From positions 48,738,108 through 48,802,107 of the forward strand of contig CM054158.1 of the NCBI GenBank assembly GCA_028751875.1: 64,000 nucleotides of DNA, in the 5' to 3' direction. This stretch comes from Rapana venosa (Eukaryota; Mollusca; Gastropoda; Neogastropoda; Muricidae). A model generated the notes under the pieces. It was not told the origin of the DNA. It was given only the letters and a program-made list of their open reading frames with translations, and did no database searches. The position numbers and the translations under genes were made by a program. Shown here piece by piece: positions 63,120-64,000 of this stretch (position 1 is its first letter; every line of letters starts with the position of its first letter).

Positions 63120-64000
63120 CGTGTGTTGCACAAAATTATTCAGCGCACGTAAAAGAACCCACGGCAACAAAGGAGTTGTCCCTGGCAAAATTCTTAGAAA
63201 AAAGCCACTCTGATAGGGAAACAAATACAGATGCAGACCAAAAAAAAAAAAAAAAAGGGTGGCGCTGCTCTTGTGGCGACGCGCTCTCCCCGGGGAGAGC
63301 AGCCCGAATTTCACGCAGAGAAATCTCGTGACTTAAAGTGGTATAAATAAATAAATAAAGGGAAGTAATTGTTTATCAGCATACTTAATGGAAAAGAGAG
63401 TTAACTCTGCTATGCTAAAATTGTTAACAAGTACACATTTTAAGGTAGTTACGATCTTGTTTATACATTCAATTTTTATTTCAGTTTTCTTTCACACCTT
63501 TTAGAACTCAATGTTATGGAGGGCTCCTGATGCTGACAGGTGAATGATTTGAAAATTCCAGGATTTTCCCAATCCTACGGCTACAGGCTACAGCCTACAG
63601 CCAGTACAGGCCAAAGCCAGTTTTCCAGCACTTTTCCACGTCTAAAAAAGGGTGTTCAAAATTTTCCGGACTTCCAGAACTCTATAAGAACCATACACTG
63701 AGACACGACTTCGAGACAAACATGTAAAAACGATAATGTATACATGTACATTCTCTCTGCACGTGGAAGCACTGTAGCCAGTGTACGAAATAAGTGAAAC
63801 AAAACGGTACACCGACATCGCCGGTTCGTTTTCAGTGTTGAGTATCAAGTTAAATCATCGAAATCAAAATAAGACATGGACATGATCGGCGACTTTGCTC
63901 TTTAGTCCCTCATTTTGTTAACTACAGATTGCTTACAAAGGCCTGATGAGGAGCTCGTCACTTTCTTCAGCTGGCACTTGGCTATCGGCTTTCCTTTTCG
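19774..64000 (-). CDS. CPSF3: CPSF3 (CPSF-73) gene, 16 coding exons, 5' end just outside window
   Basis: Cleavage and polyadenylation specificity factor 73 kDa, the nuclear zinc endonuclease that cuts pre-mRNA before poly(A) addition and also cuts histone pre-mRNA. Sixteen exons on the minus strand join in phase with GT-AG introns to about 693 codons; the human protein is 684. The order is metallo-beta-lactamase domain (exons 1-7), beta-CASP domain (8-9), second lactamase part (10-11) and C-terminal domain (12-16). Visible metal ligands are HFHLDH (split by intron 3), the H of AGHVLGA (exon 5), the D of LYTGD (exon 6), the H of SFSAHADY (exon 10) and the H of ILVHGE (exon 11). The extreme N-terminus (a few codons with the ATG) lies beyond 64000. 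Introns are loaded with repeats. Exon borders were read by eye from the frame and family alignment, so single-base errors at a few junctions are possible. Confidence 0.96.
20030..20360 (+). repeat. dispersed repeat H
   Basis: Shares CTCACTCATCATCCCACCTG, CCTCGCCATATAGGCAGCC and TTTTGGCCTGGGCT with 5385-5730. It lies in the last CPSF3 intron. Confidence 0.8.
20370..20480. repeat. GAT/AAT microsatellite
   Basis: Imperfect GATGAT and AATAAT runs, next to two short GCGCT-bearing tails (family E-like) at 20480-20620. Confidence 0.8.
21395..21425 (+). repeat. poly-C/C-rich run
   Basis: C run of about 24 bases after GACA; G-run in the CPSF3 transcript. One of several C runs on this strand in CPSF3 introns. 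Confidence 0.9.
21625..22520. repeat. ~37-bp minisatellite in last CPSF3 intron
   Basis: Units of the type GACAAGACTAGGAAAACAAC followed by AAACAAACCACGACAAC, with length variants of 20-40 bp, over 20 copies. Ends about 30 bp short of the exon 15 donor. The open frames here are artefacts. Confidence 0.95.
22546..22709 (-). CDS. CPSF3: CPSF3 coding exon 15
   Basis: Encodes [20 protein letters not shown] then [20 protein letters not shown] and [14 protein letters not shown], corresponding to LEIMLQDIFGEDC and following residues of the human C-terminal domain. Acceptor ctctcag, donor gtcggt. The intron beyond the donor becomes the 0.9-kb minisatellite at 21625-22520. Confidence 0.95.
22791..23115 (+). 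mobile_element. SINE family A, full length
   Basis: Best plus-strand example: GACGGGATAGCCTAGTGGTA (A box), CCGGGTTCGATTCCCG region (B box), GGATGAGACTGTAAACCGAG, GCACACGTTAAATCCTGTTC, GTGTGCCGGTGGGAAC, GCACATAAATGCTTATTCC, A-rich end. Confidence 0.9.
23190..23476 (-). mobile_element. SINE family B
   Basis: Long copy, head near 23476 (GGACGAGATAGCTCAGTGG); the box C-like segment is eroded (GGATAGGTGACCG). Body and tail are intact. Confidence 0.85.
23636..24205 (+). repeat. dispersed repeat F with SINE inside
   Basis: CAAGTCAGGCCCAGCGCATC, CAGGAGAATGGACCAGAAAG, AGACAAGAAGGAGGTGACAG and CAGAATTTCCAGAAGGTGGG recur at 37865-38150 and, inverted, 53455-54190. A truncated SINE A (23928-24102) lies within. 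Confidence 0.75.
23928..24102 (+). mobile_element. SINE family A, 5'-truncated
   Basis: Starts at CTTGCGCACATGTTAA and runs to the TCCATGATCCTCG tail. Confidence 0.8.
24434..24521 (-). CDS. CPSF3: CPSF3 coding exon 14
   Basis: Encodes [20 protein letters not shown] and AENDPMPHK, matching human [20 protein letters not shown]. Acceptor tttttcag, donor gtatgt; phase 1 end joins exon 15 to give Thr. Confidence 0.96.
24585..25022 (+). pseudogene. L2/CR1-like LINE 3' end
   Basis: Degraded reading of [29 protein letters not shown], the SxWNxLPxxLR...FKxxLKTHLF terminus of L2/CR1-type reverse transcriptases, then a 3' UTR ending AAGCGCTTTGATTAGTC...TATAGCGCTATACAAATTCC. Compare 27150-27568. Confidence 0.65.
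25250..25845. repeat. ~95-bp tandem repeat, three partial copies
   Basis: TTTGTGTAAAAGCACACAG and CCCAAGGTCATCCTCTGAAC recur at about 25600, 25694 and (eroded) 25788, with CTTCTTCACACAAGACTATG-type joins. Confidence 0.65.
25962..26030 (-). mobile_element. family E tail
   Basis: AATAATAATAATATATGG, AATTTATAGAGCGCTGAATC. Confidence 0.7.
26259..26297 (+). repeat. poly-C, about 39 bases
   Basis: Pure C run; a G39-type run in the CPSF3 transcript, 130 bp beyond the exon 13 donor. Confidence 0.9.
26427..26620 (-). CDS. CPSF3: CPSF3 coding exon 13
   Basis: Encodes [20 protein letters not shown] through [15 protein letters not shown] and [13 protein letters not shown] in the C-terminal domain. Acceptor tgttttgcag, donor gtcagt. 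It is much more GC-rich than the surrounding intron. Confidence 0.96.
26668..27070 (-). mobile_element. SINE family B with duplicated 3' part
   Basis: GGTAAAGGAGTCCTA and GGGAGCGAGGCGTCAGAGAC occur twice (26680, 26770); the 5S-like region (CAAGTGGTAACCACGCT inverted) and the head near 27069 follow. Confidence 0.85.
27150..27568 (+). pseudogene. L2/CR1-like LINE 3' end
   Basis: Broken frame reads [27 protein letters not shown] and [12 protein letters not shown], then a 3' UTR with TTGAATGCAAGCGCTCTGAT and TATAGCGCTATACATATTCC. Better preserved than the copy at 24585. Confidence 0.75.
27575..28118 (+). pseudogene. RTE-like reverse transcriptase C-terminal fragment
   Basis: Reads [31 protein letters not shown] and [11 protein letters not shown], the end of an endonuclease-reverse transcriptase protein, then a stop and a GAAGAAGAAG tail. 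Antisense in a CPSF3 intron. Confidence 0.75.
28136..28328 (-). mobile_element. SINE family B, 5'-truncated
   Basis: Tail GGTAAAGGTGTCTCATAACC through TTCAGTACAGTCCCCC inverted. It abuts a family D head at 28329 with no spacer. Confidence 0.8.
28329..28700 (+). mobile_element. SINE family D
   Basis: CAGGTAACGCGCCTGTCTAG, AGCGAAAAGTCCGGGTGCGG, TTTCGGATGAGACGATAAAC, GCGCATGTAAAAGAACCACG, GGCGCTGCTCTTGTAGCGAC and ATAAATAAATAA tail. The GGATGAGACNNTAAACCGAG motif is shared with family A. Confidence 0.85.
29520..29695. repeat. short tandem duplication
   Basis: CATTATCTTGCCTTCACTCC occurs three times with AAATACCCCCCTCACCCAC twice, ending beside the exon 12 donor. Confidence 0.8.
29704..29812 (-). 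CDS. CPSF3: CPSF3 coding exon 12
   Basis: Encodes [20 protein letters not shown] then [16 protein letters not shown], matching the segment that follows the lactamase domain in CPSF73. Donor gtcagt. The acceptor is atgatggcag: the intron just upstream is a (ATG)n-like tract in sense, so there is no normal pyrimidine tract. Confidence 0.93.
29816..30370. repeat. CAT/ATC microsatellite at exon 12 acceptor
   Basis: Imperfect CATCAT, TATCATCA and CACCATCCTGAATATCATC units running into the exon 12 acceptor; (ATG)n in CPSF3 sense. Confidence 0.95.
30477..30640 (+). mobile_element. SINE family A head, 3'-truncated
   Basis: GGACAGGATAAGCTAGTGGT (A box) and CCCAGGATTGAG (eroded B box), then CCTGGAGTCGACATCACTAC. 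It stops at TTCTTCGGAAGAGAC. Confidence 0.75.
31050..31345 (+). mobile_element. SINE family B, full length
   Basis: Clear head GGGACGGGATAGCTCAGTGG, 5S-like GGTTAAGCAGTATCGAGC and CCACTTGGATGGGTGACCG, CAGGGAAGGTAAAGCAGCG, GAGAAGTGAGGTCTCTGACG, GGACACCTTTACC. Confidence 0.9.
31446..31520. repeat. left copy of 75-bp direct repeat flanking the RTE element
   Basis: AAATGTGCCAACC plus poly-C, then CAAACCAAACCAAATTCTCC and AAAAAACTTTTTCAAT; matches 36401-36474 apart from C-run length and a few bases. Confidence 0.85.
33265..35482. mobile_element. modular piggyBac-like TTAA element (non-autonomous)
   Basis: Starts CCCTAGTAGCGC and ends GCGCTACTAGGG, perfect 12-bp inverted termini flanked by TTAA (33261-33264, 35483-35486). 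TTAA target sites and CCCT termini are piggyBac-superfamily hallmarks. Interior: module A twice (33265-33555, 33560-33850), module B twice (33855-34665, 34670-35482), every border a TTAA. Each B holds two copies of the palindrome CCCGGAATATTCCGGG near its right end. No transposase was seen. A ~80-codon minus-strand frame ([17 protein letters not shown]) is kept in both B copies but is unrecognised. Confidence 0.85.
33951..34196 (-). CDS. unrecognised small frame in TTAA element module B copy 1
   Basis: About 80 codons beginning [17 protein letters not shown], also open in copy 2 (34766-35020) with few changes. It could simply reflect recent duplication. No domain recognised; no independent sign of expression. 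Confidence 0.15.
   Translation of the reverse strand: MDFFATRRFRRHRLFYFILTQRGFEITVVESNRYAAEYFASHEIKRSLYFCHRKPPLRTFRHDGRDGVDPVDELFRVFGDR
36401..36474. repeat. right copy of 75-bp direct repeat flanking the RTE element
   Basis: Partner of 31446-31520; marks the 5' boundary of the LINE insertion. Confidence 0.85.
36478..36553 (+). mobile_element. family E tail
   Basis: AAAGCGCTTTGATTTGTTGC, CAGCGCTATATAAATTCCAT and TTATTATTATTATT. Confidence 0.7.
36701..36853 (-). CDS. CPSF3: CPSF3 coding exon 11
   Basis: 51 codons starting [20 protein letters not shown] and ending HFRGEKMAK. It contains the ILVHGE histidine ligand and the NPRNT motif. Acceptor tacgcag, donor gtcagt. Confidence 0.97.
36920..36988 (+). 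mobile_element. family E tail
   Basis: TAAGCGCTTTGATTTGTCTG, AAGATACAGCGCTATATAAA, ATTATTATTATG. Confidence 0.7.
37015..38150 (+). repeat. dispersed repeat F, interrupted copy
   Basis: The 5' part (CTTCTTTGTTGAATGCTCAG..., to about 37105) and 3' part (37865-38150: CTGACAAATCAGGCCCAGTG, CAGGAGAATGGACCAAGATG) match repeat F. The ~760 bp between are foreign and include a family E-like tail at 37775-37870; the rest is unidentified AT-rich DNA. Confidence 0.6.
38150..38405 (-). repeat. degenerate repeat H
   Basis: TGCCAAGGCGATG, GTCTTTAGCCATGACCAGC, CTCACAGTGATTTCCAAGCG match the reverse complement of repeat H with many changes. Confidence 0.5.
38415..39020. repeat. CAAA/GAAA-rich minisatellite
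   Basis: Units like AAAGAAGGAAAAACACAACA with CAAAACAACAACAAAAG, 30-60 bp long. T-rich in CPSF3 sense; the open frames are artefacts. Confidence 0.9.
39030..39245 (+). mobile_element. SINE family A, 5'-truncated
   Basis: Starts AAGTCCTTCGGATGAGACTA and runs through CACATAAGTGCTTATTCCAC to the tail, between two minisatellites. Confidence 0.85.
39285..40175. repeat. ~60-bp minisatellite
   Basis: Units around CAATAACCCACACAACAAAA then GCAAAGAAAAACAACAAC and ACACCAACACACAAAACAAC, about 14 copies. Confidence 0.95.
40176..41130. repeat. CACCAC/ACACTAAAACAA minisatellite
   Basis: Units of ACCACACTAAAACAACAACA plus CCACCAACACCA, 20-35 bp, over 30 copies. Ends about 40 bp from the exon 10 donor. 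Confidence 0.95.
41171..41317 (-). CDS. CPSF3: CPSF3 coding exon 10
   Basis: Encodes [20 protein letters not shown] then [20 protein letters not shown] and LRALKPPHV. It contains the SFSAHADY histidine ligand. Acceptor ccctcag; donor gtgggt is inferred from the phase match to exon 11. Confidence 0.96.
41400..41770. repeat. ATCT microsatellite with 85-bp flanking repeats
   Basis: Long (TATC)n at 41520-41600 and 41690-41750. CATATGTGTTTGTCATAATA recurs five times, and ACAAAGTAAAAGTAGAACAA at 41615, 41760 and 41884. Confidence 0.9.
41960..42056. repeat. TA and GA microsatellites
   Basis: TATATA run followed by GAGAGA run. Confidence 0.9.
42058..42368 (-). mobile_element. SINE family B
   Basis: AAAGGTAAAGGTGTTCCCAT tail at left; GTGGTAACCACGCT (5S-like, eroded) and a head ending near 42368 (GGGCAGGATAGCTCAGTGG). 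Confidence 0.85.
42439..42597 (-). CDS. CPSF3: CPSF3 coding exon 9 (beta-CASP domain)
   Basis: Encodes [20 protein letters not shown] through [13 protein letters not shown] and [13 protein letters not shown]. The family motif [15 protein letters not shown] is intact. Acceptor cctgcag, donor gtgagg. The upstream intron carries a 2.5-kb minisatellite starting about 40 bp from the acceptor. Confidence 0.97.
42640..45190. repeat. 20/22-bp minisatellite, ~2.5 kb, upstream of exon 9
   Basis: Over 100 units alternating between ATCAGGAACACACAGCACAC (22-bp period with AC) and ATCAGACATACAGCACACAC (20-bp). Local blocks of one type suggest higher-order expansion. In CPSF3 sense it is UG-rich with CUGAUG. 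Open frames (MCVLCVPDV / SGTHSTHIR) are artefacts. Confidence 0.97.
45191..45715. repeat. ~28-bp minisatellite
   Basis: ACACAAAGCGAGCACACACA with CACACCAGAC, a different unit from the array to its left. Confidence 0.93.
45718..45815 (+). mobile_element. SINE family C tail fragment
   Basis: AGAATGCGGCTACTTTCACG and ATCTCACCACGTGTGAACTT match the 3' end of family C. Confidence 0.6.
46010..46190. repeat. CA-rich tract with CAGAGAAACACAA units
   Basis: Lies about 100 bp beyond the exon 8 donor; C-rich runs follow to 46290. Confidence 0.85.
46293..46468 (-). CDS. CPSF3: CPSF3 coding exon 8 (beta-CASP domain)
   Basis: Encodes [20 protein letters not shown] through [20 protein letters not shown] and [11 protein letters not shown], the first part of the beta-CASP insert. 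Acceptor gttaacag, donor gtgtgt; a CA/C-rich tract (UG/G-rich in the transcript) follows the donor. Confidence 0.97.
46482..46556 (-). mobile_element. family E tail
   Basis: AATAATAATAATAATAATGT then TTGGAATTTATATATAGCGC and AATCAAAGCGCT, only 15 bp upstream of exon 8. Confidence 0.75.
46600..46888 (-). mobile_element. SINE family A with alternative tRNA head
   Basis: Body as family A, but the head reads AAGGTGGCAGAATGGTTAAG with GGTTCTGGGTTCGATTC, a different tRNA-like unit, plus TTTGACAAAAAAATCGG. The same combination is at 54262-54592 and 59883-60735. Confidence 0.8.
46917..46992 (+). mobile_element. alternative-head SINE fragment
   Basis: GGGAGGTGGCAGAGGATGGT and GAGGTTCTGGGTTCGATTTC. 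It joins directly to a family C tail (46993-47030). Confidence 0.65.
47135..47488 (-). mobile_element. SINE family A
   Basis: Minus strand, head near 47488 (GGGACAGGATAGCCTGGGTG), full domain set and tail. Confidence 0.85.
47583..47935 (+). mobile_element. SINE family A
   Basis: ACAGGACAGCCTGGTTGGTT head, GAGTTTGAATCCCGTTC B box, full body. Head-to-head with the copy at 47135-47488, making an inverted pair about 95 bp apart. Confidence 0.85.
48290..49273. repeat. ~105-bp tandem array copied from the exon 7 donor junction
   Basis: Eight full units, each with CACCCACCCAAAATCAACAG and CAGCTTAAACTGAAGATATCC, plus AT-rich and TCACAACAGACGACGTC parts; two further partial units lack the donor. The repeated CACCCACCCAAAATCAA-AGCAGCT block is the reverse complement of the last ~18 bases of exon 7 plus its GTGGGTGA donor. 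The exon is the last unit of the array. Confidence 0.93.
49274..49424 (-). CDS. CPSF3: CPSF3 coding exon 7
   Basis: Encodes [19 protein letters not shown] through [20 protein letters not shown] and LLIL, the end of the first lactamase segment. Acceptor tgtcag, donor gtgggt; the split Asp codon is completed by exon 8. The last ~18 exonic bases and the donor are repeated in the adjoining intronic array (48290-49273). Confidence 0.97.
49700..49980 (+). repeat. dispersed repeat G
   Basis: CGATGACCTCCAAAACAGCA, GGAGATGCCTTGCCCACAG, GGCCAACCAGCCCCCAGGGC, AGTGGAATTTCCATGAGTGG; ~90% like 59095-59375. No head or tail recognised. Confidence 0.8.
50876..51023. repeat. 21-bp tandem repeat copied from the exon 6 donor junction
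   Basis: AACTTACAATAATGACATTAT repeats at 50878, 50899, 50920 and 50941; the true junction has AACTTACAATAATGACGATG at 51017. Reverse complement: GTCATTATT (exon end) plus GTAAGTTA (donor). The copy at 50941 extends about 20 bases into exon-like sequence. Confidence 0.9.
51024..51113 (-). CDS. CPSF3: CPSF3 coding exon 6
   Basis: Encodes [20 protein letters not shown] then [10 protein letters not shown], with the LYTGD aspartate ligand. Acceptor ccgcag, donor gtaagt. The last bases of this exon plus the donor recur in a 21-bp repeat just downstream. Confidence 0.97.
51135..51250. repeat. CA/TA microsatellite
   Basis: Alternating CACACA and TATATA runs, starting about 25 bp upstream of exon 6. 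Confidence 0.9.
51330..51600 (-). mobile_element. composite SINE (family C tail joined to family A body)
   Basis: Minus strand: family A domain (AGGCCCCATGTGCAAACACA), then GTGGTGTGTTCAGACACCAT, then a family C-like tail with GTAGCTGCATTC inverted. The same order occurs at 60653-60870. Confidence 0.65.
51788..52160 (+). mobile_element. composite SINE (family A head/body, family C tail)
   Basis: GGGAGATAGCCTAATGGTTA head, CATGTTCGAATTTCC B box, TTTGCATGCGACTATAAACC, then CCTGAGGTCAGAATGCAGC and AAATCTCACCATTGGTGAAC from family C. Confidence 0.75.
52310..53335 (-). repeat. dispersed repeat H, interrupted by a TTAA element
   Basis: Left part (ATGTTGTTATGTTGTAAAAT, TTCAGTCATGACAAGAGGTT, CTGCACTCTCC) and right part (TCCTCCAAAGTCGGAGTATA, GCTGCCTATATGGCGAGGTC, TCACAGTGATTCCCAGGTGG) rejoin at TTAA to a copy like that at 5385-5730. 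Confidence 0.85.
52426..53134. mobile_element. 709-bp TTAA element (piggyBac-like MITE)
   Basis: TTAA at 52422-52425 and 53135-53138. Termini CCTCTTAACTGCC and (inverted) CCACTAGACTGCC match at 10 of 13. Subterminal GTGCACCCTATATGCC and GGCGTATAGGGTGCAC are inverted copies. CCCGGAAATTTTCCG and CCCCGGAAAATTTCCGGGG palindromes lie near the right end. No transposase. It sits in repeat H at a site that is empty in other copies. Confidence 0.8.
53455..54190 (-). repeat. dispersed repeat F with a SINE A inside
   Basis: Inverted copy: CCTCACCTTCTGGAAATTCT, CACCTCCTCCTTGTCTATTT, CTTGGTCCATTCTCCTGCC; the 5' part is at 54055-54190 beyond the SINE. Confidence 0.75.
53705..54048 (-). mobile_element. SINE family A, full length
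   Basis: Minus strand, head near 54048 (CGGGACAGCCTAGTGGTTAG), GAACCCGGGTCGTCAGATT inverted B-box region, tail at 53710 with AGGATAATGGAATAAG. Confidence 0.88.
54262..54592 (-). mobile_element. SINE family A with alternative tRNA head
   Basis: Head near 54592 (GGAAGGTGGCAGGGATGGTT), GAGGTTCTGGGTTCGATTCC, then GATGAGACTATAAACCGAGG and the usual tail. 60 bp from the exon 5 donor. Confidence 0.85.
54653..54830 (-). CDS. CPSF3: CPSF3 coding exon 5
   Basis: Encodes [20 protein letters not shown] through [20 protein letters not shown] and GVK, including the AGHVLGA histidine ligand. Acceptor tgttttgcag, donor gtcagt. This acceptor and the first nine exonic bases recur about 11 times in the tandem array immediately upstream (54831-55290). 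Confidence 0.97.
54831..55290. repeat. ~41-bp tandem array copied from the exon 5 acceptor junction
   Basis: About 11 units of GAAATGTTGCTGCAAAACAC followed by AGAGAGAGAAAAACCAGAG. Reverse complement: a CT/TTTTT pyrimidine tract, TGTTTTGCAG, then CAACATTTC, the first nine bases of exon 5. Unit spacing is 37-45 bp. The frame of exon 5 stays open through the array to 55372. Confidence 0.95.
55291..55365. repeat. GA microsatellite
   Basis: GAGAGA runs continuing the AG part of the adjacent array. Confidence 0.9.
55415..55497 (-). mobile_element. family E tail
   Basis: GATAATAATGATAATG, TATGGAATTTATATAGTGC, AATCAAAGCGCTC. Confidence 0.75.
55505..55712 (-). mobile_element. SINE family A, 5'-truncated
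   Basis: AGGATAATGGAATAAGCACT through TCTCATCCGAAGGACA; the head is missing. Confidence 0.85.
55728..55960. repeat. degenerate extension of the exon 5 repeat
   Basis: GGAAATGTTACTGCAAA with GAGAGAAAAACAG recurs several times, an older diverged relative of the array at 54831-55290, separated from it by a SINE. Confidence 0.75.
56089..57161. mobile_element. 1073-bp TTAA element (piggyBac-like, internally deleted)
   Basis: TTAA at 56085-56088 and 57162-57165. Termini CTCTCCTACTACCG and (inverted) CTCTTCTACTACCG differ at one base. Subterminal GGCGGGTTGACCCGCC and GGGCGGGTGTGCCCGCC palindromes lie at the left end, and a TATA-like TATTTATATA at about 56198. Holds the coding remnant at 56336. Confidence 0.85.
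56336..56611 (+). pseudogene. possible piggyBac transposase N-terminal remnant
   Basis: Frame begins [20 protein letters not shown] and reaches QELQSGID. After a frameshift near 56500 the next frame reads [20 protein letters not shown] then a stop. Acidic Asp/Glu/Ser N-termini are common in piggyBac-type transposases, but no catalytic region is present. An unrelated host-derived exon is an alternative. Confidence 0.35.
57418..57546 (-). CDS. CPSF3: CPSF3 coding exon 4 (HxHxDH metal-binding motif)
   Basis: Opens with the base that completes His, then [12 protein letters not shown], giving the zinc-binding HFHLDH motif of the metallo-beta-lactamase family. It continues through [20 protein letters not shown], nearly identical to the human protein. 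Acceptor ag before CTTTCAT; donor gtaggg. Confidence 0.97.
57640..57815 (-). pseudogene. small LINE-like 3' fragment
   Basis: CCTTGGGGAACATAGGGC, CAACACCCCTCCAACGAAC and TCCTCTTCAGCTCAGCCCAT resemble the 3' end of the LINE at 60121-60652 (GAGCATAGGGCCTCAACAGT, CCTCCACCTTCTCCTGTCTC). Confidence 0.4.
58020..58138. repeat. CA/GCAC microsatellite
   Basis: CACACA, TATATA and CACGCACG units. Confidence 0.9.
58139..58290 (+). mobile_element. SINE family A, 5'-truncated
   Basis: ATTCTGTTCCGTTTTTTGTA, GTGTGCCGGTGGGAACATAG, AAGTGCTTATTCCATTATCC. Confidence 0.8.
58425..58810 (+). mobile_element. SINE family A with duplicated tail
   Basis: AAGATAGCCTGATGGTTAGA head, GGGTTTGAATCTCG B box, full body; GAGTGCTTATTCCANTATTC is duplicated (58727, 58771). 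Confidence 0.85.
58808..58893. repeat. CA/GCAC microsatellite next to the exon 3 donor
   Basis: CACGCACG and CACACA, ending about 10 bp from the donor. Confidence 0.9.
58903..59000 (-). CDS. CPSF3: CPSF3 coding exon 3
   Basis: Encodes [20 protein letters not shown] followed by [12 protein letters not shown] and the first two bases of the first His of the HxHxDH motif. Donor gtaagt. The acceptor tgtcgtag has a short, weak pyrimidine tract. Confidence 0.95.
59095..59375 (+). repeat. dispersed repeat G
   Basis: Second copy, same strand as 49700-49980 and 95 bp upstream of exon 3. Confidence 0.8.
59684..59805 (+). mobile_element. SINE family A tail fragment
   Basis: GTAGGCCATCATGTGCCTGT, GGGACTCGATGTAAAAAAAA, GTTATTCCACAATCCT. 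Confidence 0.7.
59883..60735 (+). mobile_element. alternative-head SINE A, split by a LINE
   Basis: GAAGGTGGCAGGATGGTTAA, GAGGTTCTGGGTTCGATTCC, AAACTGAGGCCCCATG up to 60120. It resumes at 60653 with TTAAAAGAATACTGAGTAGG and continues to 60735, where a family C-type tail (60740-60870) follows. Confidence 0.8.
60121..60652 (-). pseudogene. non-LTR retrotransposon 3' fragment inside a SINE
   Basis: Minus-strand frames read [60 protein letters not shown] and [18 protein letters not shown], the C-terminus of an invertebrate LINE protein, with frameshifts. Flanked by the 12-bp duplication TTAAAAGAATAC (60109-60120, 60653-60664). The 3' tail is GAAGAAGAAG. Confidence 0.85.
60740..60870 (+). mobile_element. 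SINE family C tail (composite end)
   Basis: CACCATCCCTGAAGTCAGAG, GTGTGGCTACCTAAA, AAAATCTCACCTTTGGTGAA, GAAGCTCTAGCTAAGGAAC. Confidence 0.7.
61182..61287 (+). repeat. left arm of inverted repeat around exon 2
   Basis: CTATTAATATTATACGGGCA, ATCAGGTGTGTGTATGCATG, CTTGTGTGTG, TTATAAATTTGTATGAAAG, TGCATTTATATGGCTGTAT; pairs with 61543-61648. Confidence 0.9.
61332..61395 (-). CDS. CPSF3: CPSF3 coding exon 2
   Basis: 64 bp encoding [19 protein letters not shown] and IL, the glycine-rich opening strand of the metallo-beta-lactamase fold. Acceptor tttgcag, donor gtgagt. The exon sits between two arms of a ~105-bp inverted repeat (61182-61287 and 61543-61648). Confidence 0.95.
61543..61648 (-). repeat. 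right arm of inverted repeat around exon 2
   Basis: Reverse complement of the left arm with a few gaps: CATACAGCCATATATAAATG, CACTTTCAAAGTTTCATATA, AATTTATAAGCACACACAC, AAGCATGCATGCACACACCT, GAATTCCGATTAATATTAAT. Confidence 0.9.
61655..61730 (-). mobile_element. SINE family C tail fragment
   Basis: AATGGTGAGATTTTTGTG and CCATTAAGGTAGCCACATTC are the inverted family C end. Confidence 0.6.
61960..62790 (+). pseudogene. LINE reverse transcriptase fragment with YADD box
   Basis: Reads [69 protein letters not shown]. After a frameshift at about 62425 it reads [31 protein letters not shown] and [13 protein letters not shown], then a stop and GAAGAAGAA. 5'-truncated at the catalytic palm; antisense in CPSF3 intron 1. 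Distinct from the RTE copy at 31521. Confidence 0.88.
62953..63357 (+). mobile_element. SINE family D, full length
   Basis: GATCGGTGGTCTAGAGGTAA (A box), GTGGTTCAAATCCCG (B box), TTTCGGATGAGACGATAAAC, GCGCACGTAAAAGAACCCAC, GGCGCTGCTCTTGTGGCGAC, CACGCAGAGAAATCTCGTGA and the ATAAATAAATAAA tail. Confidence 0.88.
63358..63936. other. CPSF3 intron 1, no feature seen
   Basis: AT-rich single-copy-looking DNA with a short GCTACAGGCTACAGCCTACA motif at 63580-63600. Nothing else supportable. Confidence 0.5.
63937..64000 (-). CDS. CPSF3: CPSF3 coding exon 1 (partial at window edge)
   Basis: Encodes [13 protein letters not shown] preceded by a Lys/Arg-rich stretch (KRKADSQV), matching the start of animal CPSF73. 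The donor gtaagc follows CCT TT, and the split Leu codon is completed by the A that opens exon 2. No ATG is inside the window; the start must lie within a short distance past 64000. Confidence 0.9.

Overview
The window looks like nuclear DNA from an invertebrate, most likely a gastropod mollusc. Two genes of conserved animal families are broken into small exons (64-194 bp). They sit in introns full of microsatellites, minisatellites, tRNA-derived SINEs, non-LTR retrotransposon fragments and TTAA-flanked DNA elements. The organism is inferred from the SINE families and the protein sequences; no species-level marker was seen.

Layout. (1) 1-6.9 kb, plus strand: the last three coding exons of a p190-type RhoGAP (ARHGAP35/ARHGAP5 family), ending with a stop at 6913; upstream exons lie left of the window. 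(2) 6.9-16.4 kb: no convincing coding sequence. It holds a TG/GA microsatellite block, a hairpin-bearing minisatellite (11.2-12.3 kb) and mostly unique T/G-rich DNA, and may be a very long RhoGAP 3' UTR ending near an AATAAA at 16341. (3) 16.4-19.8 kb: SINEs and CA-rich DNA between the two convergent genes. (4) 19.8-64 kb, minus strand: an essentially complete CPSF3 (CPSF-73, the pre-mRNA 3'-end-processing endonuclease). I resolved 16 coding exons with consistent GT-AG borders and phases, about 693 codons; only the first few codons lie beyond position 64000. All metallo-beta-lactamase/beta-CASP metal ligands expected for the family are present.

The two genes converge tail to tail. Base composition follows transcription: G/T-rich simple repeats on the plus strand up to about 16 kb, then C/A-rich on the plus strand (G/T-rich in CPSF3 sense) to the end.

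Most notable points. Three separate CPSF3 introns hold tandem repeats whose unit contains a copy of the adjacent exon-intron junction, giving arrays of decoy splice sites. Exon 2 lies inside a ~105-bp inverted repeat. A modular piggyBac-like TTAA element sits inside an RTE-type LINE, with five TTAA sites at its module borders and a reading frame that rejoins exactly across the target site. Two further TTAA elements are present, one with an empty site visible in paralogous repeats. A SINE family joins a tRNA-like A box to a 5S-rRNA-like internal promoter.
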